Counted from the stretch's first letter, positions 18,049 through 26,404 are shown. The stretch is 64,000 nucleotides of DNA from JBFLXR01 sp040757065 (GCA_040757065.1 JBFLXR010000001.1:1-64000), one strand, 5' to 3'. Numbers and translations are program-made. The notes: generated by a model from the letters alone, not told the origin.

Positions 18049-19089
18049 TTAGCTTGGTAAGTGCACCTGTATTTTTGGCGCAGAGCCCTTGCGCTGTGCT
18101 GCACGGGCTCGCAACTGCCCGCATGCGCCTTCCACCTCCTGCCCGGCAGAATCGCGGATGCAGGCAATAATGCCTCGCTGGCGCAGAGATCCGGCCATGA
18201 AGGCGATGCGATCCGGCTCGGGGCGGCGGAAGTCGAGACCGTCTACCGCATTGAACGGGATGAAATTCATAATGGCGTATTTGCCGGCGAGCAGTGCGGC
18301 AATCCGCTTCACCTCTTCAGGCGTGTCATTCACGCCTTCGATCAGCGTCCACTGGTATTGCGTGGGGTAGCCGGTGGCGCGGGCGTAAACCTCGGCGCGT
18401 TCGACCAGCTCGGCAACGGGAATCTGCGGCGCATGCGGCAACAGCTTCGCGCGCAGTGCATCGTCGGCGCTGTGCAGCGAAAGCGCCAATGCCGGTTTAA
18501 CGCTTTCTTGCGGCAAGCGCTCGAAAACGCGCAGATCGCCCACAGTAGAAAGCACCAGATTCTTATGGCCGATGCCGCCTTCCGTACCCAGCATGTGGAT
18601 GGCTTCGAGCACATTATCGAGATTGTGAGCCGGCTCGCCCATCCCCATGAAAACCACCTTGCTGACAGCACGCTGACGCCGCGCCAGCACCACCTGCGCC
18701 GCGATTTCCGCACTGCCGAGCTGGCGTTGCAGACCGTCCCGCCCGCTCATGCAAAACACACAACCGACTGCGCACCCCACCTGCGTCGAAACGCACAACC
18801 CGCCGCGCGGCAGCAGCACACTCTCCACCATCTGCCCATCGGCTAATTTCACCAACAACCTCGCCACACCTTCGCCTGCCGGATGGCTACTGTGCAACTG
18901 CACAAGCCCGTTTGCTTCCGCCTCGATCTCCGGCAAAGCATGGCGCACCGAAAGCGGAAAAAACGTCTCCGCAGGACTGTGCTTCCGGTCATAAGCGCGC
19001 AACTGACTCCAACTGCGCAAAAAACGGTCTTCATGGCACGGTTTCGCACCGGCATCACGTAAACGCTGACGAAGCTGAGTAAGACGCAT
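18049..19089 (-). CDS. Short RlmN/Cfr-family radical SAM enzyme
   Basis: 346 residues. The radical SAM motif is CAVGCVFC (Cys106, Cys110, Cys113), followed by the family pattern VVFMGMGEPAHNLDNV and LSTVGD. A C-terminal Cys at about 323 (EVEGACGQL) matches the methyl-carrying Cys of RlmN. These features predict methylation of an adenine C2 or C8 in RNA through a protein-bound methyl group. It is shorter at the N terminus than RlmN (about 380 residues) and the substrate-recognition start GEKPFR is changed to GAKPCH, so it may be a paralogue with a different target rather than the housekeeping RlmN. Start is ATG 19089; no clear ribosome-binding site. Confidence 0.8.
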   Translation of the reverse strand: MRLTQLRQRLRDAGAKPCHEDRFLRSWSQLRAYDRKHSPAETFFPLSVRHALPEIEAEANGLVQLHSSHPAGEGVARLLVKLADGQMVESVLLPRGGLCVSTQVGCAVGCVFCMSGRDGLQRQLGSAEIAAQVVLARRQRAVSKVVFMGMGEPAHNLDNVLEAIHMLGTEGGIGHKNLVLSTVGDLRVFERLPQESVKPALALSLHSADDALRAKLLPHAPQIPVAELVERAEVYARATGYPTQYQWTLIEGVNDTPEEVKRIAALLAGKYAIMNFIPFNAVDGLDFRRPEPDRIAFMAGSLRQRGIIACIRDSAGQEVEGACGQLRARAAQRKGSAPKIQVHLPS

Positions 19090-19354
19090 GGAAATGAAAA
19101 TAGGATCAACAAGAAAAACTGCCGAATTCTACCCTATGTTCGATTTGGCAGAGCACCCGAAAGTACTCAGGATAACGGCTGTCGGGGAAGTAAATTGTTA
19201 TTGGGTGTGGGGATGAAGGTCAGATTGTCGGTCATAGCAGCCATTTTAGTTTTCTGAATTATTATCTGTTGTTGTATCTATTGCGGAAGAGATTATTTCT
19301 ACGGCGCGCCCGACACGATGAGTGTGGGCACTGTAAAGTAGTAGTTCTATTCTC
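19090..19354. other. Intergenic gap, nothing recognised
   Basis: 265 nt between two minus-strand genes. It is richer in A and T than its surroundings and must hold the promoter of the RlmN-like gene, but I find no convincing -35/-10 pair, hairpin or conserved small reading frame. Confidence 0.5.
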
Positions 19355-19963
19355 CTAAACGCGTACTGGGCGCTTGAAATTCTTGCGTGTGCGCTCAACC
19401 TTGGCTCTAATCACGCAGTCCTCAACATGATCGTTGATCAACCCCATTGCCTGCATGAAGGCATACATCGTAGTGGGACCCACGAATTTCCAGCCCCGCT
19501 TTTTTAGTTCCTTCGATAGAGCAGACGATTCCGCAGAGGTTGATGATGACTGCGGTATTTCTAATTGGTTAATATCAGGCTCGTAGCTCCAAATGAAAGC
19601 AGCCAGCGATCCCTCATTTTTGACAAGCACCTGAGCTTGCTTGGCGTTGTTGATGACTGCCTCAATTTTACCCCGATGCCGGACGATACCTTCGTCTTTC
19701 AGCAGGCGATTTATATCTCGCTGAGAGAAGCGAGCTATTCTATCGAAATCGAAATTATGGAAGGCGGCACGGAAGTTCTCGCGCTTGACGAGGATAGTGC
19801 GCCAGCTTAGTCCAGATTGAAAACCTTCCAGACATATCTTTTCAAATAGGCGATGATCATCACTGATGGGGAAGCCCCATTCGGTATCGTGATAGTCGAG
19901 AAATTCCGGAGCTGCAGTACACCAGCGGCAGCGTGATTTTCCGTCAGGTACTATTATCGTCAT
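19355..19963 (-). CDS. tag: DNA-3-methyladenine glycosylase I
   Basis: 202 residues. It excises 3-methyladenine from alkylated DNA. The zinc-snap and active-site pattern of Tag is present: CRWC near residues 12-15, YHDTEWG at 24-30, then GLSWRTILVKRENFR near 53-67, and the C-terminal NDHVEDC that gives the last His and Cys. It is the last gene of the minus-strand run ene-reductase, TetR, YciI, tag (gaps 27, 50 and 43 nt), which places a repair enzyme for alkylated bases under the same likely control as an electrophile-reducing enzyme. Confidence 0.93.
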   Translation of the reverse strand: MTIIVPDGKSRCRWCTAAPEFLDYHDTEWGFPISDDHRLFEKICLEGFQSGLSWRTILVKRENFRAAFHNFDFDRIARFSQRDINRLLKDEGIVRHRGKIEAVINNAKQAQVLVKNEGSLAAFIWSYEPDINQLEIPQSSSTSAESSALSKELKKRGWKFVGPTTMYAFMQAMGLINDHVEDCVIRAKVERTRKNFKRPVRV

Positions 19964-20006
19964 GCTTATGCATTGTCCTCGTTACGAAAAGGCATGGAAT
20001 TGGAAC

Positions 20007-20294
20007 TTAGCCGAGTAGGAATTTCAGCCGTTCATCGACTTTTGCCGGTGTGATTTCAAGAATCTCCGCGCTTACAATATTTTCCGTAACGAATGGATCG
20101 TTGTTCACCCTGCGTTGGAGGTCAGGCAGTGACGTGTTGTGTGCCACGATTCCACCGCCCAAATTTGGCTGAAGACTACCGACCAGCACAAACACCCCAT
20201 CTTCAATGCCGCGCTCGATCCACTCTTTGTGCCCTTCCATGAATTGTCCGGCTTGGCTTTTGTTACTGGAAAATTTAAGCAGCACGATAAACAT
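20007..20294 (-). CDS. YciI-family protein
   Basis: 95 residues with the ferredoxin-like alpha/beta pattern of YciI: MFIVLLKFS, then HKEWIERGIEDGVFVLVGSLQP, a GGGIVAHN turn, and DPFVTENIVSAEILEITP. Family members have a conserved His and Asp suggestive of an enzyme, though few functions are known. AGGAAAG 7 nt before ATG 20294 supports the start. Its place between a TetR regulator and tag suggests a role in handling reactive small molecules, which is inference. Confidence 0.85.
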   Translation of the reverse strand: MFIVLLKFSSNKSQAGQFMEGHKEWIERGIEDGVFVLVGSLQPNLGGGIVAHNTSLPDLQRRVNNDPFVTENIVSAEILEITPAKVDERLKFLLG

Positions 20295-20344
20295 TCAATT
20301 TCTTTCCTATTAATCTAGTTGAAAAACTGCTCATATTGAGCTTT

Positions 20345-20920
20345 TCATTCGGTGCCCTTAACGCATGAGCTTAGCCAATCGTTCATTTGCTGTACTTCGT
20401 GCTTGATAAATTTCTCATCGTGAAAAGCATTAGCCAATGTTGCGACGCCTTGGCTGCGAGCAAGAAGATGCATCGCCAGTTCGTCGGCAACTGACTCTCG
20501 CCCCAACAACGTAAATTGCCTACGCAACCAAGTGCGAAACAGCGTAAACAGGCTGTTGGCCTCGGGTTGCGCTGAGTGATTCAGTTTAGCCAGTTCTGTA
20601 CAGAGCGTGCCAACTGGGCAGCCGTACTGTTTTATTGTGGCTTTGTTCGCGATCAGAATATTGATGAAACTCCGGATTCGATCCTCTGGCATTTTTCCCT
20701 CGACTTCCCACTTATCCAACATCATCTGGGTGTTAGCCAGACGCACATTGATTACGGCATCTAGGATTTCATCCTTGGATTTGAAGTGATGGTAAAAATT
20801 GCCACGGGAAATTTGAACGGCATCCGCAATATTTGAGAACGACGTATGCTCGAAACCTTGCCGATAGAACAACTGGTCGGCAGCTTCAATAATGTGGTCA
20901 CGTGTCGTCATGTCGCTCAT
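20345..20920 (-). CDS. TetR-family repressor of the ene-reductase operon
   Basis: 191 residues. The N-terminal helix-turn-helix is TSFSNIADAVQISRGNFYHHFKSKDEI (about 26-52), typical of TetR. The ligand domain has Cys101 and Cys107 in the segment YGCPVGTLC, which could act as thiol sensors as reported for NemR of Escherichia coli; this is an analogy. AGGAGG 7 nt before ATG 20920 fixes the start. It is the second gene of the operon and probably binds the paired TAGGA palindromes in the promoter upstream of the ene-reductase, thus controlling its own synthesis. Confidence 0.9.
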   Translation of the reverse strand: MSDMTTRDHIIEAADQLFYRQGFEHTSFSNIADAVQISRGNFYHHFKSKDEILDAVINVRLANTQMMLDKWEVEGKMPEDRIRSFINILIANKATIKQYGCPVGTLCTELAKLNHSAQPEANSLFTLFRTWLRRQFTLLGRESVADELAMHLLARSQGVATLANAFHDEKFIKHEVQQMNDWLSSCVKGTE

Positions 20921-20947
20921 AATAAAACCTCCTACAACTTCTGTGCC

Positions 20948-22045
20948 TCAAGGGTTGGTTTGCTCAAGCACTTCACTACGATAGAACGGATAATCGGTAT
21001 ACCCGACCTCAGCACCCCCATAAAAGGTGGAAGGATCGACCTCGTTTAGCGGCAGGCTCTCCCGATAGCGGCGCACCAAATCTGGATTAGACAAGAAGGG
21101 GATTCCGAACGCTACCAGGCTCGCGGCACCGCTTTGTATTGCAATTTGCGCACGTGCTAGGTCATAACCGTTGTTGGCAATATACGGGCCTGTAAACCTT
21201 GATCGCAACGCGCGATAATCTACTGAGCTGTTTTTCGTCATCATGTCGCCTTCGAGCATATGCACGTAGGCCAATTTGCGAGAGCTTAGCTGTTCTGCGA
21301 AATACTCGAAGTGCGCTTGCGGATTGGAATCTGTCATCGAATTAAAACTGTTTTCTGGGGTTAGTCGCACACCCACGCGCTGTGCATGCCACACATCGCA
21401 TATCGCATCCAGAATTTCATTCAGTAGGCGCATGCGGTTCTGCACACTACCACCATATGCATCTGTGCGATGGTTGCTCCCATCCCGCAGGAACTGGTCG
21501 ATAATATAGCCGTTGGCACCGTGAACTTCTACGCCATCGAAGCCAGCGAGTTTAGCCATTTCAGCGCCAAGCCTGAATTGCGCCACGATTCCCGGAATTT
21601 CACTGATATCGAGTGCGCGTGGTGTCACAAAATCCTGCATGCCGGTATAGGTGACTGCCTGCCCTACAGGTTGCAACGCCGACGGGGCAATAGGCGTGAC
21701 GTTGTTTGGAAGCAAGCTCGGATGGGAAATACGTCCGCAGTGTTGCAACTGCGCAAAGATATGACCACCAATTAAGTGCACCGCATCGGTCAGGTGAAGC
21801 CAGCTTGCCGCTTGAGCCTCAGTGTAAATCCCCGGGGTATAGGGATAGCCCACACCCTCAGCCGAAACTGGGGCAGATTCAGCAATGATCAGACCAGCGC
21901 TGGCTCGTTGCTGATAGTAGGTCACCATCATGGGGGAAACAATACCGCTTCGATCAGCACGGTTACGCGTCATTGGTGCCACGACCATCCGGTTGGCGAG
22001 TGTCAGGTCACCCAACTGAAATGGCTCGAATATATCTGCAGACAA
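20948..22045 (-). CDS. Old yellow enzyme family ene-reductase (NemA-like)
   Basis: 365 residues. An FMN-dependent NAD(P)H oxidoreductase that reduces activated double bonds and often nitro compounds or quinones. Signatures are MVVAPMTRNRAD near residues 21-32, GRISHPS near 104-110, FDGVEVHGANGYIIDQFL near 174-191 with the His-Gly-Ala-Asn active site, and GGSVQNRMRLL near 203-213. The start is TTG 22045, backed by AAGGAG 6 nt upstream and by the usual N-terminal pattern DIFEPFQLGDLTLANR; no ATG fits as well. It heads the operon with tetR, yciI and tag and is preceded by two operator palindromes. Confidence 0.93.
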   Translation of the reverse strand: MSADIFEPFQLGDLTLANRMVVAPMTRNRADRSGIVSPMMVTYYQQRASAGLIIAESAPVSAEGVGYPYTPGIYTEAQAASWLHLTDAVHLIGGHIFAQLQHCGRISHPSLLPNNVTPIAPSALQPVGQAVTYTGMQDFVTPRALDISEIPGIVAQFRLGAEMAKLAGFDGVEVHGANGYIIDQFLRDGSNHRTDAYGGSVQNRMRLLNEILDAICDVWHAQRVGVRLTPENSFNSMTDSNPQAHFEYFAEQLSSRKLAYVHMLEGDMMTKNSSVDYRALRSRFTGPYIANNGYDLARAQIAIQSGAASLVAFGIPFLSNPDLVRRYRESLPLNEVDPSTFYGGAEVGYTDYPFYRSEVLEQTNP

Positions 22046-22074
22046 AATGATCTCCTTGTATTAACCATTAGAAC

Positions 22075-22130
22075 TAGGATTCTTGTCCTAATTTGGGGCG
22101 AATATTAGGATGGTCGTCCTAGGTTGTCAA
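22075..22130 (-). promoter_or_regulatory. Promoter with two TAGGA-N6-TCCTA operators
   Basis: On the minus strand TTGACA (22130-22125) and TAATAT (22107-22102) are 17 nt apart, a near-consensus promoter. One 16-bp palindrome, TAGGA-N6-TCCTA at 22106-22121, fills the spacer between the two boxes. A second at 22075-22090 covers the region just downstream of the expected start of transcription. The centres are 31 bp apart, about three turns of DNA, so dimers bound at both lie on the same face. This is a classic layout for TetR-type repression. Confidence 0.85.
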
Positions 22131-22337
22131 GGAGCAAGATAAGTACCCAGACTCTTCCGGTTGAATGGCAACTGAAAATGAAGATTTCCCTTATGGAGCA
22201 ATGGGGGGGCAGAAGTGATTAATACTTTCGCAATTGATACAGTAACAGACAAAATTCAGGTAACTGAATGGCTGCAATGGCCGAATAGCTGACCTTTAAG
22301 AAGAGGGTGTGTGTTTGGAATTGCCGACGGCAGGTAA
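22131..22337. other. Non-coding gap upstream of the ene-reductase promoter
   Basis: Remainder of a 327-nt gene-free stretch (22046-22372). Apart from the promoter on one side and the hairpin at 22338-22362 on the other I see no gene, RNA or convincing second promoter. It is richer in A and T than the flanking cysA gene. Confidence 0.5.
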
Positions 22338-22362
22338 CCCACGCCCGCAGTGCGGGCGTGGG
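22338..22362 (-). terminator. GC-rich hairpin after cysA
   Basis: CCCACGCCCGCA (22338-22349) is the exact complement of TGCGGGCGTGGG (22351-22362), 10 nt after the cysA stop codon. The minus strand has no T run beyond it, so it is either a weak terminator or an mRNA end-protecting stem. Confidence 0.5.
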
Positions 22363-22372
22363 GTTGAGGGTT

Positions 22373-23395
22373 TTAGGCGGTTTGCGGTTCGAAGACGCGA
22401 ATCTGCCGGGGTTTGAGGTAGATGCGTGTGCCGGGTTGCAGGGGTTGGGTGTCGTAACGTTCGCGGCTGAGTTCGATTTCGATCAGTTCGCCGTTCGTGT
22501 CGGCGGCTTCGATGCGGACGAAGGGGCCGACTGCGCGCACTTGTTGCACGTCGGCGGGCAGTGCGCTGTGGTCTTGCGGGGTGAGGGCGATGTCGATGTC
22601 GTGCGGGCGGACATAGGCGACGGCGTCGCCGTGCGCTTGCGTCCATGCGGCATGGGTGCGGCTGTGGAAGAGGTTGACGTTGCCGATGAACTGGTAGACG
22701 AACGGGGTGGCGGGGTTGGCGTAGATTTCGTCCGGTGTGCCGACTTGTTCGATGTTGCCTTTGTTCATGACGACGATGCGGTCGGCGACTTCTAAGGCTT
22801 CTTCCTGATCGTGGGTGACGAATACGCTGGTGATGTGCAGTTCGTCGTGCAGGCGGCGCAGCCAGCGGCGCAATTCTTTGCGCACTTGGGTGTCTAGTGC
22901 GCCGAAGGGTTCGTCCAGCAGCAGAATTTTGGGTTCGACGGCAAGGGCGCGTGCCAGTGCGATGCGCTGGCGTTGTCCGCCGGAGAGTTGTGCGGGGTAG
23001 CGGTCGGCCAGCCAGTCGAGTTGTACCAGTTCGAGCAGTTGGTGTACGCGGCGTTTGATTTCTGCTTCGCTTGGGCGCAGTTTTTTCGGTTTGACGCGCA
23101 GGCCGAAGGCGACGTTTTCAAATACGGTCATGTGGCGGAACAGGGCGTAGTGCTGGAACACGAAGCCGACATTGCGTTCGCGGGCGTCGCGTTCTTCGAC
23201 GTCTTCGCCGTGAAACAGGATTTTGCCGTCGTCGGGTAGTTCCAGTCCGCCGATGATGCGTAGCAGGGTGGTTTTGCCGCAGCCTGAGGGGCCGAGCAGG
23301 GCGACCAGTTCGCCGCTTTCGACATTGAGGCTGATGTTGTTCAGTGCGGTGAAACCGCCGAAATGTTTTTCCAGATTTTGAATGCTAATGCTCAT
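22373..23395 (-). CDS. cysA: Sulfate/thiosulfate ABC importer ATPase
   Basis: 340 residues from ATG 23395, which overlaps the end of cysW as ATGA; the frame opens earlier but only inside cysW. Walker A GPSGCGKTT (about 37-45), signature LSGGQRQRIALARAL, Walker B ILLLDEPFGALD and switch His (THDQEEALEVAD) are all intact. The C-terminal part from about 235 has the TOBE-like regulatory region (YVRPHDIDIAL, IYLKPRQIRVF). It energises the CysTW channel for sulfate or thiosulfate uptake. Confidence 0.96.
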   Translation of the reverse strand: MSISIQNLEKHFGGFTALNNISLNVESGELVALLGPSGCGKTTLLRIIGGLELPDDGKILFHGEDVEERDARERNVGFVFQHYALFRHMTVFENVAFGLRVKPKKLRPSEAEIKRRVHQLLELVQLDWLADRYPAQLSGGQRQRIALARALAVEPKILLLDEPFGALDTQVRKELRRWLRRLHDELHITSVFVTHDQEEALEVADRIVVMNKGNIEQVGTPDEIYANPATPFVYQFIGNVNLFHSRTHAAWTQAHGDAVAYVRPHDIDIALTPQDHSALPADVQQVRAVGPFVRIEAADTNGELIEIELSRERYDTQPLQPGTRIYLKPRQIRVFEPQTA

Positions 23396-24261
23396 GCTGC
23401 ATCTCCATGTAGGGGTTCTCCGCTGCGGCGGGCTTGCCATTCCACCAGCGTTTTTGCGAGCAGGGTCACCAGTGCCAGGAGTGCCAGCAGGGAGGCGACG
23501 CTGAAAGCGGCCACAAAGTTATATTCGTTGTACAAAATTTCGACATGCAGGGGCATGGTGTTGGTCATGCCGCGTATGTAGCCGGAGACGACCGAGACCG
23601 CGCCGAATTCGCCCATCGCACGGGCGTTGCACAGGATGACGCCGTATAGCAGCCCCCATTTGATGTTGGGCAGGGTGACGCGCCAGAAGGTTTGCCAGCC
23701 GGATGCACCGAGCGAGATTGCGGCTTCCTCTTCTTCTTTGCCTTGGGCTTGCATCAGCGGAATCAGCTCGCGGGCGATAAAGGGGAAGGTGACGAATACG
23801 GTGGCAAGGACGATGCCGGGTACGGCAAAGACGACTTTGATATCGTGCTCTTGCAGCCACGGGCCGAACCAGCCTTGTGCGCCGAACAGCAGTACGTATA
23901 TCAGGCCGGAAATCACCGGGCTGACTGCGAATGGCAGATCGATCAGCGTGAGCAACAGGCTTTTGCCGCGGAATTCGAATTTGGCAACGGCCCAGGCGGC
24001 TGCGATGCCGAACACCAGATTGAAAGGCACGGCGATTGCGGCGGTCAGCAGGGTAAGCTTAATGGCCGACCAGGCATCCGGGTCTTTCAGTGCCTCCAGA
24101 TACAGCGACCAGCCCTTGCTGAGCGCTTCTGTGAATACGGCAGCGAGCGGTAAGCCGAGAAATAATGCCAGATAGCCCAGTGCCAGTACGATCAGGCCGA
24201 AGGTAACGCTGCGGCTTTCTTGCGTGGCGATTTTGCGTGTGCGTGTTGCGGTTGTCATCAT
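23392..24261 (-). CDS. cysW: Sulfate/thiosulfate ABC importer permease CysW
   Basis: 289 residues with six membrane helices. The cytoplasmic coupling loop is seen as EEEAAISLGASGWQTFWRVTLPNIKWG, the EAA motif that contacts CysA. DLPFAVSPVISGL is typical of CysW. ATG 24261 overlaps the cysT stop as ATGA; ATG 24258 directly after it has better spacing (6 nt) from the GGAGG ribosome-binding site, so the protein may start one codon later. The open frame starts further upstream, but that part is cysT read in another frame. Confidence 0.95.
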   Translation of the reverse strand: MMTTATRTRKIATQESRSVTFGLIVLALGYLALFLGLPLAAVFTEALSKGWSLYLEALKDPDAWSAIKLTLLTAAIAVPFNLVFGIAAAWAVAKFEFRGKSLLLTLIDLPFAVSPVISGLIYVLLFGAQGWFGPWLQEHDIKVVFAVPGIVLATVFVTFPFIARELIPLMQAQGKEEEEAAISLGASGWQTFWRVTLPNIKWGLLYGVILCNARAMGEFGAVSVVSGYIRGMTNTMPLHVEILYNEYNFVAAFSVASLLALLALVTLLAKTLVEWQARRSGEPLHGDAA

Positions 24262-25094
24262 TTTCCTCCCCGGCGGCTGCTCCACCATTGCAAGATGTTG
24301 ATAACCAGCAGCAGTGCAAACGAGATCAGCAGCATCAGCACGGCAATGGCCGTTGCGCCGGCGTAATCATATTGTTCGAGTTTGGAAATGATCAGCAGCG
24401 GAGCGATTTCCGAAACCAGTGGCATGTTGCCGGCGATGAAAATCACCGAGCCGTATTCGCCGACCGCACGGGCGAAGGCCAGTGCAAAGCCGGTGAGCAG
24501 CGCGGGGTAGATCGCTGGCAAAATCACGCGCCGGAATACATCTAAGCGACTTGCGCCAAGACAGGCGGCGGCTTCTTCGACTTCGGCCTCGACGTCTTCT
24601 AGTACGGGTTGTACGGTACGCACGACGAACGGCAGGCCGATGAAAGTGAGCGCCACCGCAATGCCGAGCGGGGTGTAGGCGATTTTGATGTCATGCGCGG
24701 CGAAATACTGGCCGACCCAGCCGTTCGGCGCATACAGCGTTGCCAGCGTAATCCCCGCTACAGCGGTCGGGAGTGCGAAGGGCAGATCGACCAGTGCATC
24801 GATGATTTTTTTACCGGGGAAGCGGTAGCGTACCAGTACCCACGCCACCAGCAAGCCGAACAGCGCATTAATTAAGGCTGCCGCAAACGATGCACCGAAA
24901 CTGACGCGCAACGCAGCCAGTACGCGCTCGCTGGAAGCAACTTCCAGAAAGCCGGACAGGCCGAGGGTTGCGGTTTTGAAAAACAGCGCAGACAGCGGGA
25001 TCAATACAATCAGCGCGAGGTACAGCAGGGTGTATCCCAGCGCCAGATTAAAGCCCGGCAAAACGCTATGTTCTTTAAAGCGGACGGTTGTCAT
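24258..25094 (-). CDS. cysT: Sulfate/thiosulfate ABC importer permease CysT (CysU)
   Basis: 278 residues, six predicted membrane helices. The EAA coupling loop is EEAAACLGASRLDVFRRVILPAIYPAL, and DLPFALPTAVAGITL is characteristic of the CysT member of the pair. It pairs with CysW to form the channel. ATG 25094 overlaps the stop of the molbindin-like gene by 4 nt, and its own end overlaps cysW by 4 nt, so the whole run is translationally coupled. Confidence 0.95.
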   Translation of the reverse strand: MTTVRFKEHSVLPGFNLALGYTLLYLALIVLIPLSALFFKTATLGLSGFLEVASSERVLAALRVSFGASFAAALINALFGLLVAWVLVRYRFPGKKIIDALVDLPFALPTAVAGITLATLYAPNGWVGQYFAAHDIKIAYTPLGIAVALTFIGLPFVVRTVQPVLEDVEAEVEEAAACLGASRLDVFRRVILPAIYPALLTGFALAFARAVGEYGSVIFIAGNMPLVSEIAPLLIISKLEQYDYAGATAIAVLMLLISFALLLVINILQWWSSRRGGK

Positions 25095-25306
25095 AGTTTT
25101 GCCAGCGAAACTTCCGTTGCTTTAACCAATGCAACGACTTTTGTGCCTGTTGTTAAGCCGAGATCGTGTACCGAGCGGGTCGAGATGATCGATGTAACCG
25201 GGCCGAAGGCTGTTTCCACAACTACCTCGCTGACTACCGGGCTTTCGACGATTTCTTTAATCCTGCCGATGAATTGGTTGCGCGGATTAACTGCAGCAAT
25301 GCTCAT
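25091..25306 (-). CDS. Single-domain molbindin (TOBE domain) protein
   Basis: 71 residues forming one Mop/TOBE domain: SARNQF-like start NPRNQFIGRIKEIVESPVVSEVVVET, then TSIISTRSVHDLGLTTGTKVVALVKATEVSLAK. Proteins of this kind bind molybdate or related oxyanions as oligomers in the cytoplasm. AGGAG 6 nt before ATG 25306 supports the start. It lies between the binding-protein gene (24-nt gap) and cysT (ATGA overlap), inside what is otherwise a standard sulfate importer operon. It may store or sense an oxyanion; this is inference. Confidence 0.9.
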   Translation of the reverse strand: MSIAAVNPRNQFIGRIKEIVESPVVSEVVVETAFGPVTSIISTRSVHDLGLTTGTKVVALVKATEVSLAKL

Positions 25307-25330
25307 GATTAACTCCTGTTCGGTAAGGGA

Positions 25331-26332
25331 TTATTTCTTGGTGTAAATCTGGTCGAAGGTGCCGCCGTCGGCAAAGTGTCCCTTCTGAGCCTTTTTCCAG
25401 CCGCCGAAAATCTCGCCGATGGTAAACAGGTTCAGCTTGGGGAAGTCCTTCGCATGCTTGGCAGCCACCTTGGCATCAATCGGGCGGTAATAGTTCTGCG
25501 CAGCGATTTCCTGACCTTCCGGGCTGTACAGGTAGCTCAGATAGGCTTCCGCTACTTTGCGGGTACCGTGCTTGTCGGCAAACTTGTCCACGACGCTGAC
25601 GGGCGGTTCGGCCAGAATGCTCAGCGAGGGGGCGACGATTTCGAATTTATCCGGTCCCAATTCTTTGATAGCGAGGAAGGCTTCGTTCTCCCAAGCCAGC
25701 AAGACATCGCCCAATCCGCGTTCTACAAAGGTGGTGGTCGAACCGCGCGCACCGGAATCCAGTACCGGCACGTTGGCATACAGTTTGGCGACGAAATCTT
25801 TGGCTTTGACCGGGTCGTTGCCGAATTTCTTCAGCGCAAATCCCCAGGCAGCCAGATAGTTCCAGCGCGCGCCGCCAGAGGTTTTCGGGTTCGGGGTAAT
25901 GACCGAAGTGCCGGGTTTCACAAGATCGTCCCAGTCGCGAATCTTTTTCGGATTGCCCTTGCGTACTAAGAAGACGATGGTTGAGGTGTATGGGGCGCTG
26001 TTGTGAGACAGGCGGGTTTGCCAGTTAGCCGGAATCAGGTTGCCGTGATCGTGCAGGGAGTCCACATCGTAAGCCAGTGCCAGCGTGGCAACATCGGCTT
26101 CCAGACCATCGATGATGGCGCGTGCTTGCTTGCCGGAGCCGCCGTGCGATTGTTTGACGGTGACGTTGTCGCCGGTCTTGGCTTTCCAGTATTTGGCGAA
26201 CGCTGCGTTATAGTCTTGGTAGAGTTCGCGGGTCGGGTCGTAGGAGACGTTCAGCAAGGTGACATCCGCTGCGTATGCGGCGGGGGTAAACAATGCGGTC
26301 AGCAGAGTTGCGGCTACAAGAGTTTTCTTCAT
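25331..26332 (-). CDS. sbp: Periplasmic sulfate-binding protein of the ABC importer
   Basis: 333 residues. A Sec signal peptide (MKKTLVAATLLTALFTPAAYA, cleaved before ADVTLLN) is followed by the Sbp pattern NVSYDPTRELYQDYNAAF, KQSHGGSGKQARAI and LALAYDVDSL, which form the sulfate site. GLGDVLLAWENEAFLA and the NYYRPID ending are also typical. Sbp and CysP are close relatives; thiosulfate binding is not excluded. CGGAGA 6 nt before ATG 26332 is the ribosome-binding site. It is the first gene of sbp-molbindin-cysT-cysW-cysA. Confidence 0.95.
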   Translation of the reverse strand: MKKTLVAATLLTALFTPAAYAADVTLLNVSYDPTRELYQDYNAAFAKYWKAKTGDNVTVKQSHGGSGKQARAIIDGLEADVATLALAYDVDSLHDHGNLIPANWQTRLSHNSAPYTSTIVFLVRKGNPKKIRDWDDLVKPGTSVITPNPKTSGGARWNYLAAWGFALKKFGNDPVKAKDFVAKLYANVPVLDSGARGSTTTFVERGLGDVLLAWENEAFLAIKELGPDKFEIVAPSLSILAEPPVSVVDKFADKHGTRKVAEAYLSYLYSPEGQEIAAQNYYRPIDAKVAAKHAKDFPKLNLFTIGEIFGGWKKAQKGHFADGGTFDQIYTKK

Positions 26333-26404
26333 GGTGTTCTCCGTGTGTGTGAATGACTACGGAGCGCACTATAGAGAAATCTTCAAATGACGAGAAATGA
26401 TATG

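Noticed and set aside
22307..22795. 162-codon frame on the plus strand over the end of cysA
   Set aside because: It is antisense to the regulatory domain of CysA and contains the hairpin after cysA; no independent evidence.
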